A stretch of DNA of 64,000 nt from Cyclaneusma minus. Lineage: Eukaryota; Ascomycota; Leotiomycetes; Marthamycetales; Marthamycetaceae. Every line of letters starts with the position of its first letter. Position 1 is the first letter of the stretch. A program made the translations under genes and the position numbers. Positions 46,182-55,990 of the stretch are shown here, piece after piece. Where the stretch lies: assembly GCA_037179335.1 (NCBI GenBank), contig JAKZHN010000002.1, positions 124,001 to 188,000 on the forward strand. Reading direction: 5' to 3'. A model generated the notes under the pieces. That model was not told the origin of the DNA. It made no database searches and worked only from the letters and a program-made list of their open reading frames with translations.

Positions 46182-46793
46182 GGTCTAAGGTAAAGGAGGT
46201 TATAAGATAGGTACATGGTACATAGGAGGTAGCAACTGAGAACGTCAGAATTCGAGCGAGATAGATTCCTGGTAGGCTGCTAAGGAGCGGAGCTTGGGGA
46301 TCGATGTGAGATGAGTGCGATGTGTATGATAAGGAAGCGGGGGATATAGGTACATAATCCAATCCTGCGAGCTTTAGAAGGGAACCTTATTTCTCTGTTG
46401 CTTCGATCGAGGATTATGATTCTCAGCGCAGCTTTCTGCTCTAACAGCTCGGTCTTTTATAGTTCCGGGGACTCGTCTAGCGTTGTCATGCTAAACGGTT
46501 GGCTGAAGGGGTGCCTTTGTCCCGTACGATACTGGCCTAGGCGATTGGGCGGAATGTTGAGGCTTTAGTAAAAGTCATTCAGCTCTTGCTAAGGTATCTA
46601 AGTCGTTGCTGAGCTGTTTCGAATTGGAACAATTCAAGGCAGTTCTCTTAGCCTCTCCAGCTGAATCCTCGTCTGGTAATATTGTGTCCGCAGCATTCAT
46701 GCGATATAGTAGTGGTATAGAAAACCTAGACATTACAGTCAGTGCAGCGAGTATCTTCACCCTCTCACCCGAGTCTCAACCGAGCTTGGTCTT
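46182..46793. other. Convergent 3' spacer
   Basis: 612 bp between the 3' ends of HSE1 and the SGNH hydrolase. Nothing further seen. Confidence 0.5.
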
Positions 46794-47699
46794 TTACGAA
46801 ACCTCGCCTTTCTCGTTAGAATTCGCCTTCTCCTTTCCATCAAGACCCCCCACAATTTCCACCAACGCCTTCGCAATCAATTCACCCACAAGATTGTATC
46901 CCTCTTCAGTAAAATGCACCTCATCGTCCCAAATCTCCCTCCTCCTCTCCTCACTCAAACCTGCATAAGGAACTGCCTCCTTCAAATCAAAAACATGGCA
47001 TCCAGCTGTCTCCTTAGCGTATGCTTTGATCCCAGTATTCACGGAGTCTCTCCTTGCATTAAGCGAAGCTACGGGCGGGAAGAGGATGCCGGGATCGGTT
47101 TCGGGGATGGTGAGAGCGAGGATGCGTGAGCCGTGGGAAAGACCGGTGGTGTAGAGGGTGCGGAGAGCAAGGAAGATGGAGGAGACGGAACGGTTGTGGA
47201 AGAGATCGTTGGTGCCGCCGAGGATGATGATCCAGTCGTATGGTTCCTTAACCGCGGAGCCTTGGTTCGGTTAGCGGCTGGTTTGTGTGTATTCATGAAG
47301 TATAGCTTATGTGGCAGCTCCCATACCAGGCTAAGTATCCATGAGCAAGAATTCAAGATGGCAGAAGGCAGAAACATGGAGAATTGCGAAACGTCAAACG
47401 AGGCGTTGGGACGTTGCGTTCAACAGAAATTGCGAAGTGTCAAGTGAGAAGGATATACTAGTAGAAATACATATAGATAAAATTAACTTACACTCCTTTT
47501 CCAACCTTTCCAGAAAATTGCCCCCCTCAGTGACTGTATCGCCCGACTGACCATTATTTCTCACATTGATTTTGGTCGAGGGCCAGGCTTGCTGGAGCGT
47601 CTTCTCCATTTGACTAGCAAAAGGCGTGAAGACAGCGCCAGATCTGGTAAATCCCTCGACCAGAGAGGCCCCGATGCAAAGGATGTTAATGGAATGCAT
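46794..47699 (-). CDS. Intracellular SGNH/GDSL hydrolase
   Basis: Exons 47699-47492 and 47260-46794 give 224 aa starting MHSINILCIGASLVEGFT. Block I is GASLVEG (nucleophile Ser), the Gly block NNGQSGDTV, the Asn block ILGGTNDL and the late block DDEVHFTEEGY, so the Ser-Gly-Asn-Asp/His set is complete. There is no signal peptide, so it should be cytosolic, unlike the esterase at 21.5 kb. The 231-nt intron ends in an AAG after a CTAAC branch site, and the join SAVKEPYDWIII keeps frame. Small enzymes of this group are esterases or lysophospholipase-like; the substrate is unknown. Confidence 0.87.
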
Positions 47700-47991
47700 T
47701 CTGCAAGAGTTAAACAGATGGGGTAGTTTGTGCGCGTTGAAGTGAGGCTGTTGATGTGCTATGAAGATTGGAGGTCGATGAGTCGAGAGGCTGAAGATGT
47801 GTTTCAGTTTCCGCATAGTACAACTAACAACGTTATGATCAGGTCGGATTTGCGGCCGGCAGTGGCACGTGCATATGTAGCGCAGATGCTATGGATAAAC
47901 CTGATGTCTGATGTGTATTCCAGTTTTGCAAGCCTGAACGTCTAGATATATTAGTTCGAGATAGAGAGTCTTTATATGGTGGTAGAGTGGG

Positions 47992-48018
47992 CCATAGTCG
48001 AGTTAGTCCGGAAACTCG
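47992..48018 (+). repeat. Left terminal inverted repeat (perfect core)
   Basis: Begins CCATAGTCGAGTTAGTCCGG; exact reverse complement of 49795-49821. Confidence 0.95.
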
Positions 48019-48316
48019 ATCTTCTGTAGTAGAATATAATTTTTTTTCGCACAATTATTTTATTGCCCTGCAATACCATAACCAATGCATTTTATAATAC
48101 AAATAATATATATATATATAATTAATTAATTAAAGGCTTTAAATGCATATAGTTTTTTTTATTTAAAATATATTATAAAAGGTAAAATAGGATTTTAATA
48201 TTTGGCTGCAAAATCACTATTTAAAATAAATATATAGGCCGGGATAAATTTGGCTAAAATAAATAGTATTAAATTAAGCTTAATTCTAATAATATATTTT
48301 AAATAGAAAAAACTAT

Positions 48317-48444
<128 letters not shown>

Positions 48445-49794
48445 TAATCGTTATTTAGCTATCAAAGCCATGCAATAATAATTAAAATAAGAAATTTTGC
48501 AAGGCTAAAAACCTAAAAAAAAAGGCCAGGTCTTTTTTTTAAAAAAATCGGGATTTTTTTTCCTAGGCTAAAATTATCCTAATTTTTTTTTAAAAATAAT
48601 GGAATTTTTTAATTATAAATAAATTAAAGGCTTATATAAATAAAGCTTTAATAATATTATGCTTTTAAATTTTACTATTACTAATATTATAATTCTCAAT
48701 TTAAAAATTTATCGGAAAAAAATTAAATTATTTATATTTATATTTGCAATAGTATTTTTATATTTAATTTAATATTCGGCAAAATTTCTTTTCGGTTTTA
48801 ATTAAAATCCGGGGGGGTTTTTTTGGCTTTTTTTTATATTATATATATATATATATTTTTGCTAAATTAAAGCAAGCTAGTTTTTTTATAGCCTATATCC
48901 GGATTATAAATAAATTTAGCTAATTAGCTTTTAAATTAATTGTTTTTTATTTAATATTATTATAACGCATTAAAAATTTTTAATGAATTATAAAAAAATG
49001 GATTTTTTATATTATAATAATTAATTGGGCTTTAAAAACTTTTTATTATAAATAGAAAATTATATATTTTAGTTTTTTTTAATAAAATCCCAATTAATTA
49101 CTTTATTTAAATTTGCTAAAATATATTTATTTTGCAATTTTTTATATTATAACTTTTTTTAATACTAGTATATAATATTAAAAAAATATAAATTAATAAT
49201 AACGGGAATTTTATATTTTATATAATTTTTAACGTTAAAAATATATATTGCTTTAATTACGATTTTAAAATTATACAAATATATATTAATAATATAAATA
49301 TTAAAATTTATTAATTGCTTTAATTTTAAAGCCTGCTATTATTATAATTAAAAATTCGGAAACGCTTTAAAAAATAGCGGAAATTTTTTAGGAAAATAAA
49401 AATCGATTAAAATAAATTTAAAAAATATTGCTTTTAAAAATGCAATTTATTATAATATATAGATATATTATTATATGCATTTAAAGCCTTTAATTAATTA
49501 ATTATATATATATAAATTTTATATTATAATATTGCAAAGCAATTAAAGGCGTGTCATATTAACGCTAAATTTATTTTTTAATATATAAAATAAATACTTT
49601 TTTTTGGTTTTTTATAATATATTTTGAATAGAAAAGAATACATATATTTAAAGCTTTTAATTAATTAATTAATTATATATATATAATTTTTATATTATAA
49701 AATATATTGATTATAATATTATGAAAAATTAAAATGGCCGATGTTATATATTTTGCAATTGTGCGGAAGGTTTTTATATTTTTGCGCGGAAGTG

Positions 49795-49821
49795 CGAGTT
49801 TCCGGACTAACTCGACTATGG
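49795..49821 (-). repeat. Right terminal inverted repeat (perfect core)
   Basis: Partner of 47992-48018, ending CTCGACTATGG. Followed by TTTGCTTTA and the right GGTGG. Confidence 0.95.
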
Positions 49822-49830
49822 TTTGCTTTA

Positions 49831-50527
49831 GGTGGGGTCGTGGGGAGACATCTCAGATTATGTACTCCAGCTAACCTGCCTGCCCTATCACATGGCTGCC
49901 GCCGAAGAACTCTGATAGCAGGTCCAAGATGCCGCAGACCTGATTCAAGGCCCATTCTATATTTGTTCTTGAGCGCTCCTGTATGCATGTCAGATTGCCG
50001 GAGGGAAACTTTTCTAATGTAAGGTTAATAAGTCAAGCAGAAGGGGAACCGAATTGACGAAAATGATCATGGATCGAAGAGGTCGAAGCCTCAGTGCCCC
50101 CGAATTTTATGTTTCAGGGACCAGCTTATGACTTTCATTGTCTTTCCCGACAAAAGGAACGGTTCACAAGGCATTGATTAGAACCAGCTGTATATGCTGA
50201 CCGCAGAAAGGTTTGTCGGAGAGTGATCGGGCATAAGAAGAATTGCTAGGAAAGGCCTCACTCATTGAATCGAGTTCTTGGAACATTGCTATAAGTTGAC
50301 CCGTGGCAACTGTTCTGCACTGATCATCCCGTGCATGTATATCCCTCCTTCTCGTTTATGCGTATGCAAGTACATATATGATACAATGCCAACGGGGCCT
50401 CCCCTTACCTCGCTGGTACATGCCCGTCACATGGGAGCGAATACGGAATTCCATCTTCCAGCAGTTGCCAAGATGTGACTTAGCAGCCCGCTCCGTCCAC
50501 ACACAAAGACACCATTATAGATCAGTC
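49831..50527. other. Intergenic, no supported gene
   Basis: About 700 bp of normal composition between the transposon remnant and the bL21m gene 3' end. Nothing recognisable. Confidence 0.5.
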
Positions 50528-51412
50528 CTAAGACTTCTCAATCTCCTCCAGACTCTTCACCCTGACCTCGGCGATCTTCAATACTGTAAACCTATGCTTG
50601 CTCTTCACGCGCTTCACCTTTCGCTGTCTCCTCTTCGTCTTCTCCTTGATCCTTAGTGGCTCGCTCTCTACCCCCATAACTCGTGCCCTAACTTCGAATA
50701 GTCTTTCGTCAATATACGGCGCTCCTTTGAGGGTAAAATCGCGACTTCCAAGAACGCTGGCGCGGTTCAAACGCAAGACATCTCCCGTCTGGACGCCCGG
50801 CATCAAAAAAGGGAGCCGCAGAGTATCACCCGCTGTGACCAAGTAGGGAAATGCATGGATGTGAGTGCGAATGTAGTGGGGTGCTTGGTGATAGAGGAGC
50901 GGCAGCAGTTCTCTGGTAGATTCGGAGAGCTGTAGCGGAGAGGATAAGGGCGTCGGAGGTGGAGGTGGAATGTTACGGGGCCGCTTTGGGGGTTCTGATG
51001 GTTCTAGGGGAGCCGGAATGCTCTTGGTGGAAGTGTGAGCTTTTTCGGCAGCAGGGGGATCCGAAGTGACGTCGGTCGCAACGCTGGATTTCTTGTTCCG
51101 GGCAACAGCATGGACTTTGGCGGTCTGAGCAACAGCCTTTTTGGTGAAGGGAGCTTTCCTGGTTGAGGGAGCTTTCTTGGCGGTAGCAGAGCCTTTTTTG
51201 GGAGAAGCCGGAGCTGTCTTGACCGCAGGGGTGAACAATGTTCTCCGAATAGGCAGTGCTTCGGGGGGAGGCGTGTCAACAGATGGCTCGACGATTTGAG
51301 CAGTGGAATTGAAGAAGCGCGCTCGAGATGGGAGGAGGAAAGCGGGCGGGAGGGTGGCGGTGGGAGAGGTAAGAAGAGCGGCAATTGACTTCTGGGCGGT
51401 TTGGCGCATCAT
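50528..51412 (-). CDS. mrpl49: Mitochondrial large-subunit ribosomal protein bL21m
   Basis: One exon of 294 aa from the double Met MMRQTAQKSIAALL, a basic amphipathic presequence suited to mitochondrial import. Residues 40-160 are Lys/Ala/Pro-rich and probably disordered. The L21 domain is C-terminal: HIHAFPYLVTAGDTLRLPFL, VQTGDVLRLNRASVLGSRDF, YIDERLFEVRARVMG and the basic motif TKRRQRKVKRVKSKHRFTVL. It is the bL21 homologue of the mitochondrial 54S subunit (yeast MRPL49). The frame is open to 51553 but the upstream part has no targeting character. Divergent with NSA2, 257 bp between starts. Confidence 0.9.
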   Translation of the reverse strand: MMRQTAQKSIAALLTSPTATLPPAFLLPSRARFFNSTAQIVEPSVDTPPPEALPIRRTLFTPAVKTAPASPKKGSATAKKAPSTRKAPFTKKAVAQTAKVHAVARNKKSSVATDVTSDPPAAEKAHTSTKSIPAPLEPSEPPKRPRNIPPPPPTPLSSPLQLSESTRELLPLLYHQAPHYIRTHIHAFPYLVTAGDTLRLPFLMPGVQTGDVLRLNRASVLGSRDFTLKGAPYIDERLFEVRARVMGVESEPLRIKEKTKRRQRKVKRVKSKHRFTVLKIAEVRVKSLEEIEKS

Positions 51413-51669
51413 CTTGCAGGTTGCGAATGGTCTCTGAGAGACCAATTGCTGGACTTGTCGTCTCGTGCCGGCAGCCTCTTGGATAATGTTGTAGCTCCAG
51501 CAGGGGATAATTTTTGTGGTTTCGTAAGCCGGCCGCCTCAGGCACACATGCATGCCAGCCCACTTTTTGGAGAGTGCACGAACATTGAAGTTTTGGGGAT
51601 ATCGATATCTCCAACGGCGAACTTTTTACAACAAACCGCCCGCACATCACAACAGAGTCACTGCCCACC
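51413..51669. promoter_or_regulatory. Bidirectional promoter of bL21m and NSA2
   Basis: A 257-bp spacer separates the two start codons, so the genes, one mitochondrial ribosomal and one 60S assembly factor, share their upstream region. No clear TATA box. Confidence 0.55.
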
Positions 51670-52580
51670 ATGGTATGCTCCTCGCTGCTCCTATCGTAGT
51701 CTGCTATACTGACTATTTGTCCAAAGCCTCAAAATGAGTATATGGACCGGTGGCGCAAGCTGCACGGCCGCCGTCTCGACCATGAAGAGCGCACCCGCAA
51801 GCGTGCTGCGAGAGAAAGCCACAAGCAATCCGAGAATGCCCAGAAACTCACCGGTCTGCGAGCGAAACTTTACCAGAAGAAGCGCCATCATGAGAAGATC
51901 CAGATGAAGAAGCAGATCAAGGCACACGAGGAGCGCAATGTCAAATCCGACGCGCCCGCCAATGATGGCAAAAACCCTCTCCCACAATATCTGCTCGACC
52001 GATCGAATCCTACGAATGCGAAGGCCCTGTCGAGTGCCATCAAGAACAAGCGTGCTGAGAAGGCGGCCAAGTTCAGCGTGCCACTGCCCAAGGTGAAGGG
52101 TATTTCCGAGGAGGAAATGTTCAAGGTTGTCAAGACGGGAAAGAAGACGGCGAAGAAGAGCTGGAAGAGGATGATTACCAAGCCAACCTTTGTCGGACCG
52201 GATTTCACAAGACGACCCGTCAAGTACGAGAGATTCATCAGGCCGATGGGTCTGAGGTACAAGAAGGCCAACGTCACACATCCCGAACTGGGAGTCACGG
52301 TTCAGCTGCCCATCATTAGCGTCAAGAAGAACCCGCAGAACCCCATGTACACGCAGTTGGGCGTTTTGACCAAGGGAACTATCATCGAAGTCAATGTCAG
52401 CGAGTTAGGTTTGGTGACTGCTGGTGGAAAGGTTGTTTGGTAAGTATAGGAGCAATGAGGGATTCCTGCTGTTCGACGCTATAATTGGACTATTGGCTAA
52501 CTCGAGATAGGGGTCGCTGGGCTCAGATTACGAACAACTGCGAGAATGATGGTTGCGTCAATGCTGTTCTCCTGGTTTAG
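51670..52580 (+). CDS. nsa2: 60S ribosome biogenesis factor NSA2
   Basis: Exon 1 is the start codon alone (51670-51672), followed by a 54-nt intron, exon 2 (51727-52439) and exon 3 (52511-52580), giving 261 aa, the exact usual length of NSA2. The sequence starts M|PQNEYMDRWRKLHGRRLD and shows RTRKRAARESHK, GLRAKLYQKKRHHEKIQMKK, FVGPDFTRRPVKYERFIRPM, and a ribosomal S8e/eL8-like end with GRWAQITNNCENDGCVNAVL. It is a nucleolar pre-60S factor required for 27SB rRNA processing. The first acceptor is AAG. The joins recover the known protein with no gap. Confidence 0.97.
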
Positions 52581-53105
52581 TTTTTGACAACCATGGGGGA
52601 GATACCAAGGGAAAGTAGGGAAAGGGTGCATGGCGTCCGGAGTCAATATTTTCTGATGGTCAAGGAAGACCTCATAGATTACGGGATCAATCTTGCATCC
52701 AAAACTATCAAGTCCAAGAAATTTGAATGTGCCACACAATCGATCAGATGCTAAACTTATCATTCTGCATCCAGATAATCCCCTGATGTCCAAACCTGAT
52801 CTAATTCCGCTATTGAATAATTATGAATTCTGAAATTACCTGCTCCATCGTGATTAATACGCACCCGAACAAGAACAAGTGGAAATCTCGACGCTCGTCT
52901 TGTAAATTTGTAATTCAGTTAACGCCCCGGAATGACTCTGCCAGACACAATTGCACTCCATTCAGATCCGTAGACCACAATTGGTATAGGATAGTCAGTC
53001 TATGTCATCTCGGAATCCTGTTGATTTGCATCTATATGATCTACAGCCGAGAGCAGAGCTCAGCAGTCTAATGGGTATACAAGCAACATGCCTCCCAACA
53101 GGGAA
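52581..53105. other. Convergent 3' spacer
   Basis: 525 bp between NSA2 and PTC7 stops, without visible structure. Confidence 0.5.
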
Positions 53106-54365
53106 TCACCTCTTCCCTTCCTCTATCACGATAGCGACGACGACACAAATGTCATCCACCTTTCCACCACGCCAATTCTCTTGCGGATAGTATCGTTTGA
53201 CTTCCTTCGCAAATGGCCCATCATGCTTCGTGTTAGTACTAGCAGCCTTCGCCTCCCCGGTGATTGCAGCAGCCAGGTAGCTCTGCAGCGACAGAACCTT
53301 CTGTGGCCCTGAAGTGCCATCCTCCACTGCAGTAAGCTTTTCCAGCTTCTCTCCGACCGCTGTGCCATCCGTCGAAGTCGTCCAAGCCCTCACGCCAACC
53401 ATAAGCCGACTTACAATCCTCAGCACATCTTGTGAGCTGAGGTTGTCCCAGCATCCGTCCGTCGCAAAGACCAGTACATCGCCATGTTTCACTTCATGCC
53501 TCGTAACACTCGCATCCGTCGGATAATCGCAGAGCTGGCTGCCCCCAAATGCCGCCGACCTTGCCCTCATCATCGCCGGCACTTTCGAGAGCTGATAAGG
53601 CGTGTTGAAGGCATGTGTCTGCGGGTCGCTCTGGCTCCTCACTGCGTTCAGACGCAGCTGCATGTACCCACTGTCTCCCAGATTCGCGCATTCCAGCATC
53701 CCATTCTCTCTCGCAATCGCCACACACGCGGTGCTGCCTCCGGCATAGACCCCTTTATCTCTCAGGACATCGTCGTAGCCCCTCTGCATAAGCCCTTGTG
53801 CCGTAAGGGCAGGCAGTTCGTCCCCGATATGCTCGTAGGCTGCGCCGGCCATGTAGTCGCACAAGCCGTGCGAGAAATCAGACGGGTCGATGCCCGAATT
53901 TGACCAGCCACCGACGCCGTCTGCCACGCCGAGTGCTACGGCGTCAGTTTCGCCAACTCGGGTGATGAAGAAGGCATCTTCGCCGCTATCAGGGCGCGTC
54001 CTGCGGTCTTTGCGGTGCTTTTGAATGCGCAGGTTCGGGTTGAAACTGAAACTGTTGACGTCGGGCCTGTAGCGGCGGTCTTTGGCCGTGTAGGAGGCGG
54101 CTATGCGATAGGCAAATGTGCCATTGGAGGTAGGGGGCGGCGAGGATGAGCTTTGGAGGGCTCGTCTTTGTGCTTGCGGGCGTCGAAGATAGCTGGAGGA
54201 AGCTCGGCCATGCTGCGATGATAGTGAAGCTGGCCGGGTTCGGGTCGCAAAGAAGTGGGATTTCTCCAAAGAGGCGCAAGGTCTCGAATGGGAGTCCTGG
54301 GACGAGACAGAAGGGCACAAGCGCAAAAGCGTGGGTGTTGTGAAAAGTCTGACAGAGGTCGCCAT
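53106..54365 (-). CDS. ptc7: PP2C-type phosphatase PTC7
   Basis: One exon of 419 aa starting MATSVRLFTTPTLLRLCPSV, a Ser/Arg-rich presequence expected to target mitochondria. The PP2C fold shows DSGEDAFFITR, GVADGVGGWSNSG (metal-binding Asp-Gly), GSTACVAI, CANLGDSGYM, VFATDGCWDNLSS and the last metal-site motif VDDICVVVA. These are PTC7-subfamily features. In yeast Ptc7 dephosphorylates Coq7 and so promotes ubiquinone synthesis. All metal-binding Asp residues seem present, so it should be active. Unlike yeast PTC7 there is no intron. Confidence 0.94.
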   Translation of the reverse strand: MATSVRLFTTPTLLRLCPSVSSQDSHSRPCASLEKSHFFATRTRPASLSSQHGRASSSYLRRPQAQRRALQSSSSPPPTSNGTFAYRIAASYTAKDRRYRPDVNSFSFNPNLRIQKHRKDRRTRPDSGEDAFFITRVGETDAVALGVADGVGGWSNSGIDPSDFSHGLCDYMAGAAYEHIGDELPALTAQGLMQRGYDDVLRDKGVYAGGSTACVAIARENGMLECANLGDSGYMQLRLNAVRSQSDPQTHAFNTPYQLSKVPAMMRARSAAFGGSQLCDYPTDASVTRHEVKHGDVLVFATDGCWDNLSSQDVLRIVSRLMVGVRAWTTSTDGTAVGEKLEKLTAVEDGTSGPQKVLSLQSYLAAAITGEAKAASTNTKHDGPFAKEVKRYYPQENWRGGKVDDICVVVAIVIEEGKR

Positions 54366-54853
54366 GCTGCAATGGAAGAGGTACTGTCGAAGCGAAAGGG
54401 GCTTTCAAAGGGACGCAAAGCCCGAAGGCCTGCCGAAGAAAAGGGAATCAGGAGCCGGGAACGACCATTTTCCGAATTCCAACGTGGTTTGGCTGGCGAC
54501 AGGACCTTACGTGGAGATTAGACTGATGCGCTGAACCTTTTAGACCGAATTTCGAAGGGCCCCGGTCGCCTCCCAAGTTCCATAAGGCTGAAACATGCGG
54601 GCCGCCGATACATGTAGTTAACGCTCATGCCGGGTTCCGAAAACAATAGTATTGTGATATCAATAGCTGCTCAAGAGACAATTGAAGTCACGAAGCGTAC
54701 TGCACACCATAAGTTGCACGCACTGAAACGGAAGACCAATGCTAACCACCAGGACTCCGCTATGCAGATGCTGTTTTCCGCCATCCAACGCCTGCAATGC
54801 ATAGCCCGTCCCGCAGCTACTTGTATATACCAGGTCCCTGAGGACTTACCCTC
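54366..54853. other. Spacer between PTC7 and JAC1
   Basis: 488 bp with the promoter of PTC7 and the 3' end of JAC1. Nothing further seen. Confidence 0.5.
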
Positions 54854-55522
54854 CTAGTGCTCCAGAACTATTGGCTTCCCCCTCTCCCAGTTGTCCAGGC
54901 TCTCCTTGATATTAATCCAATACCGAAGTTTCACAGCCTCCTCCTTCGCCCCCTCAATATCGTCGCTTTCAAAAGCCCGTTCCAACACTGTCTCGCTCTC
55001 TGCAATCCTCTCGTCGTTGATGCGCTTCATTTCCGACAAGTCTTCCTCCTTCTCCGCCGCCTCGATCTCCTCTCTCGCCTCCAGCACCTCCATCAGCAGC
55101 TCTGGATTATCGACCTTTGCCGTTTCATCCTCCGCAATATCGATCCCCCGCAGCGCCAGCAGATACTGCGCCCGCAGCAGCGGATTTTGCAGCGTCTTGT
55201 AGGCCTCGTTGATCCGCGCCGATGTCGCCTCCGCCCGCGCTTTCAGCTCCTGTGGGTGTCGGTCGGGATGCGCCACGCCCTGTAATTTGAGAAACTCATT
55301 CCGTAACTGGCGCAAGTCAATGCGGAATTTGCCCCGAGGAGGCGGGCCGGAGGAAAGTGTCTTGGGGAAGAATTCGTAGTGCGTCCTGGGGATGTCGGAT
55401 GAGGCTTGGGATGTGCTTGTGCTTGTGCTAGTTCTGGAGCGGGTGGAGGAGAAGTGGCGGCGCATGGCAATCTCGCCTTGTCTCTGGACAGAGGCCAGCG
55501 TCTGGTACCGTGGACATCGCAT
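54854..55522 (-). CDS. jac1: Mitochondrial J-protein co-chaperone JAC1 (HscB)
   Basis: One exon of 222 aa. A basic, Ser/Thr-rich presequence (MRCPRYQTLASVQRQ...RHFSS) precedes the J domain, which contains THYEFFP, the HPD tripeptide in GVAHPDRHPQ, and INEAYKTLQNPLLRAQYLL. The C-terminal HscB oligomerisation domain follows (NPELLMEVLEAREEIEAAE, then VKLRYWINIKESLDNWE). JAC1 brings the iron-sulfur scaffold ISU to the Hsp70 SSQ1/mtHsp70 in the mitochondrial matrix. Length and layout fit the family. Confidence 0.95.
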   Translation of the reverse strand: MRCPRYQTLASVQRQGEIAMRRHFSSTRSRTSTSTSTSQASSDIPRTHYEFFPKTLSSGPPPRGKFRIDLRQLRNEFLKLQGVAHPDRHPQELKARAEATSARINEAYKTLQNPLLRAQYLLALRGIDIAEDETAKVDNPELLMEVLEAREEIEAAEKEEDLSEMKRINDERIAESETVLERAFESDDIEGAKEEAVKLRYWINIKESLDNWERGKPIVLEH

Positions 55523-55990
55523 GTTGTAGACGGTCCTGATATGTGTAGGTAGGGCTTAGGTTGAGCAGGAAGTGGAACTATGTGCTTTTGGTGAGCTGCG
55601 GGCCTCGATGACGCAGCGAGATGGTTTTCGTGAGCGCGTTCAGATCTGGTCTGTGCGTTGTTATTCTCAATCACTCCCTAATCACTTGGGATGTCCCAAA
55701 AACACTTCGGATATTCCAAAGCACCCGGGATATTCCTAGTCATTGGGAATATCATAGAAAGACGACAGAGTTGGTGGGCGCGCGGATGGTTTCTCCTTTC
55801 CACTGTCTGTGGATGAACGATGATCGCGCTTTTACTGTATTTTAGGGGTGACATCCTAGGACGCAATATCATTGTAGTGTTCTGAGCTTGGGATTCCAGG
55901 CACTTCCCATTATCCTTCCAACGCCTCGCAATGCAGATCGGATCGCTTTTGTCTCCCAAGTCCTGAACACCGCCGGCCGACCCGAGCCCC
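55523..55990. other. Spacer between JAC1 and PRP4 with 19-bp repeat
   Basis: 468 bp holding the JAC1 promoter, repeat block E (55669-55753) and the PRP4 3' end. Confidence 0.55.
55669..55753 (-). repeat. Degenerate 19-bp tandem repeat, block E
   Basis: Four to five units in reverse orientation, such as AATCACTTGGGATGTCCCA and AAGCACCCGGGATATTCCT, about 150 bp upstream of the JAC1 start. Confidence 0.75.
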
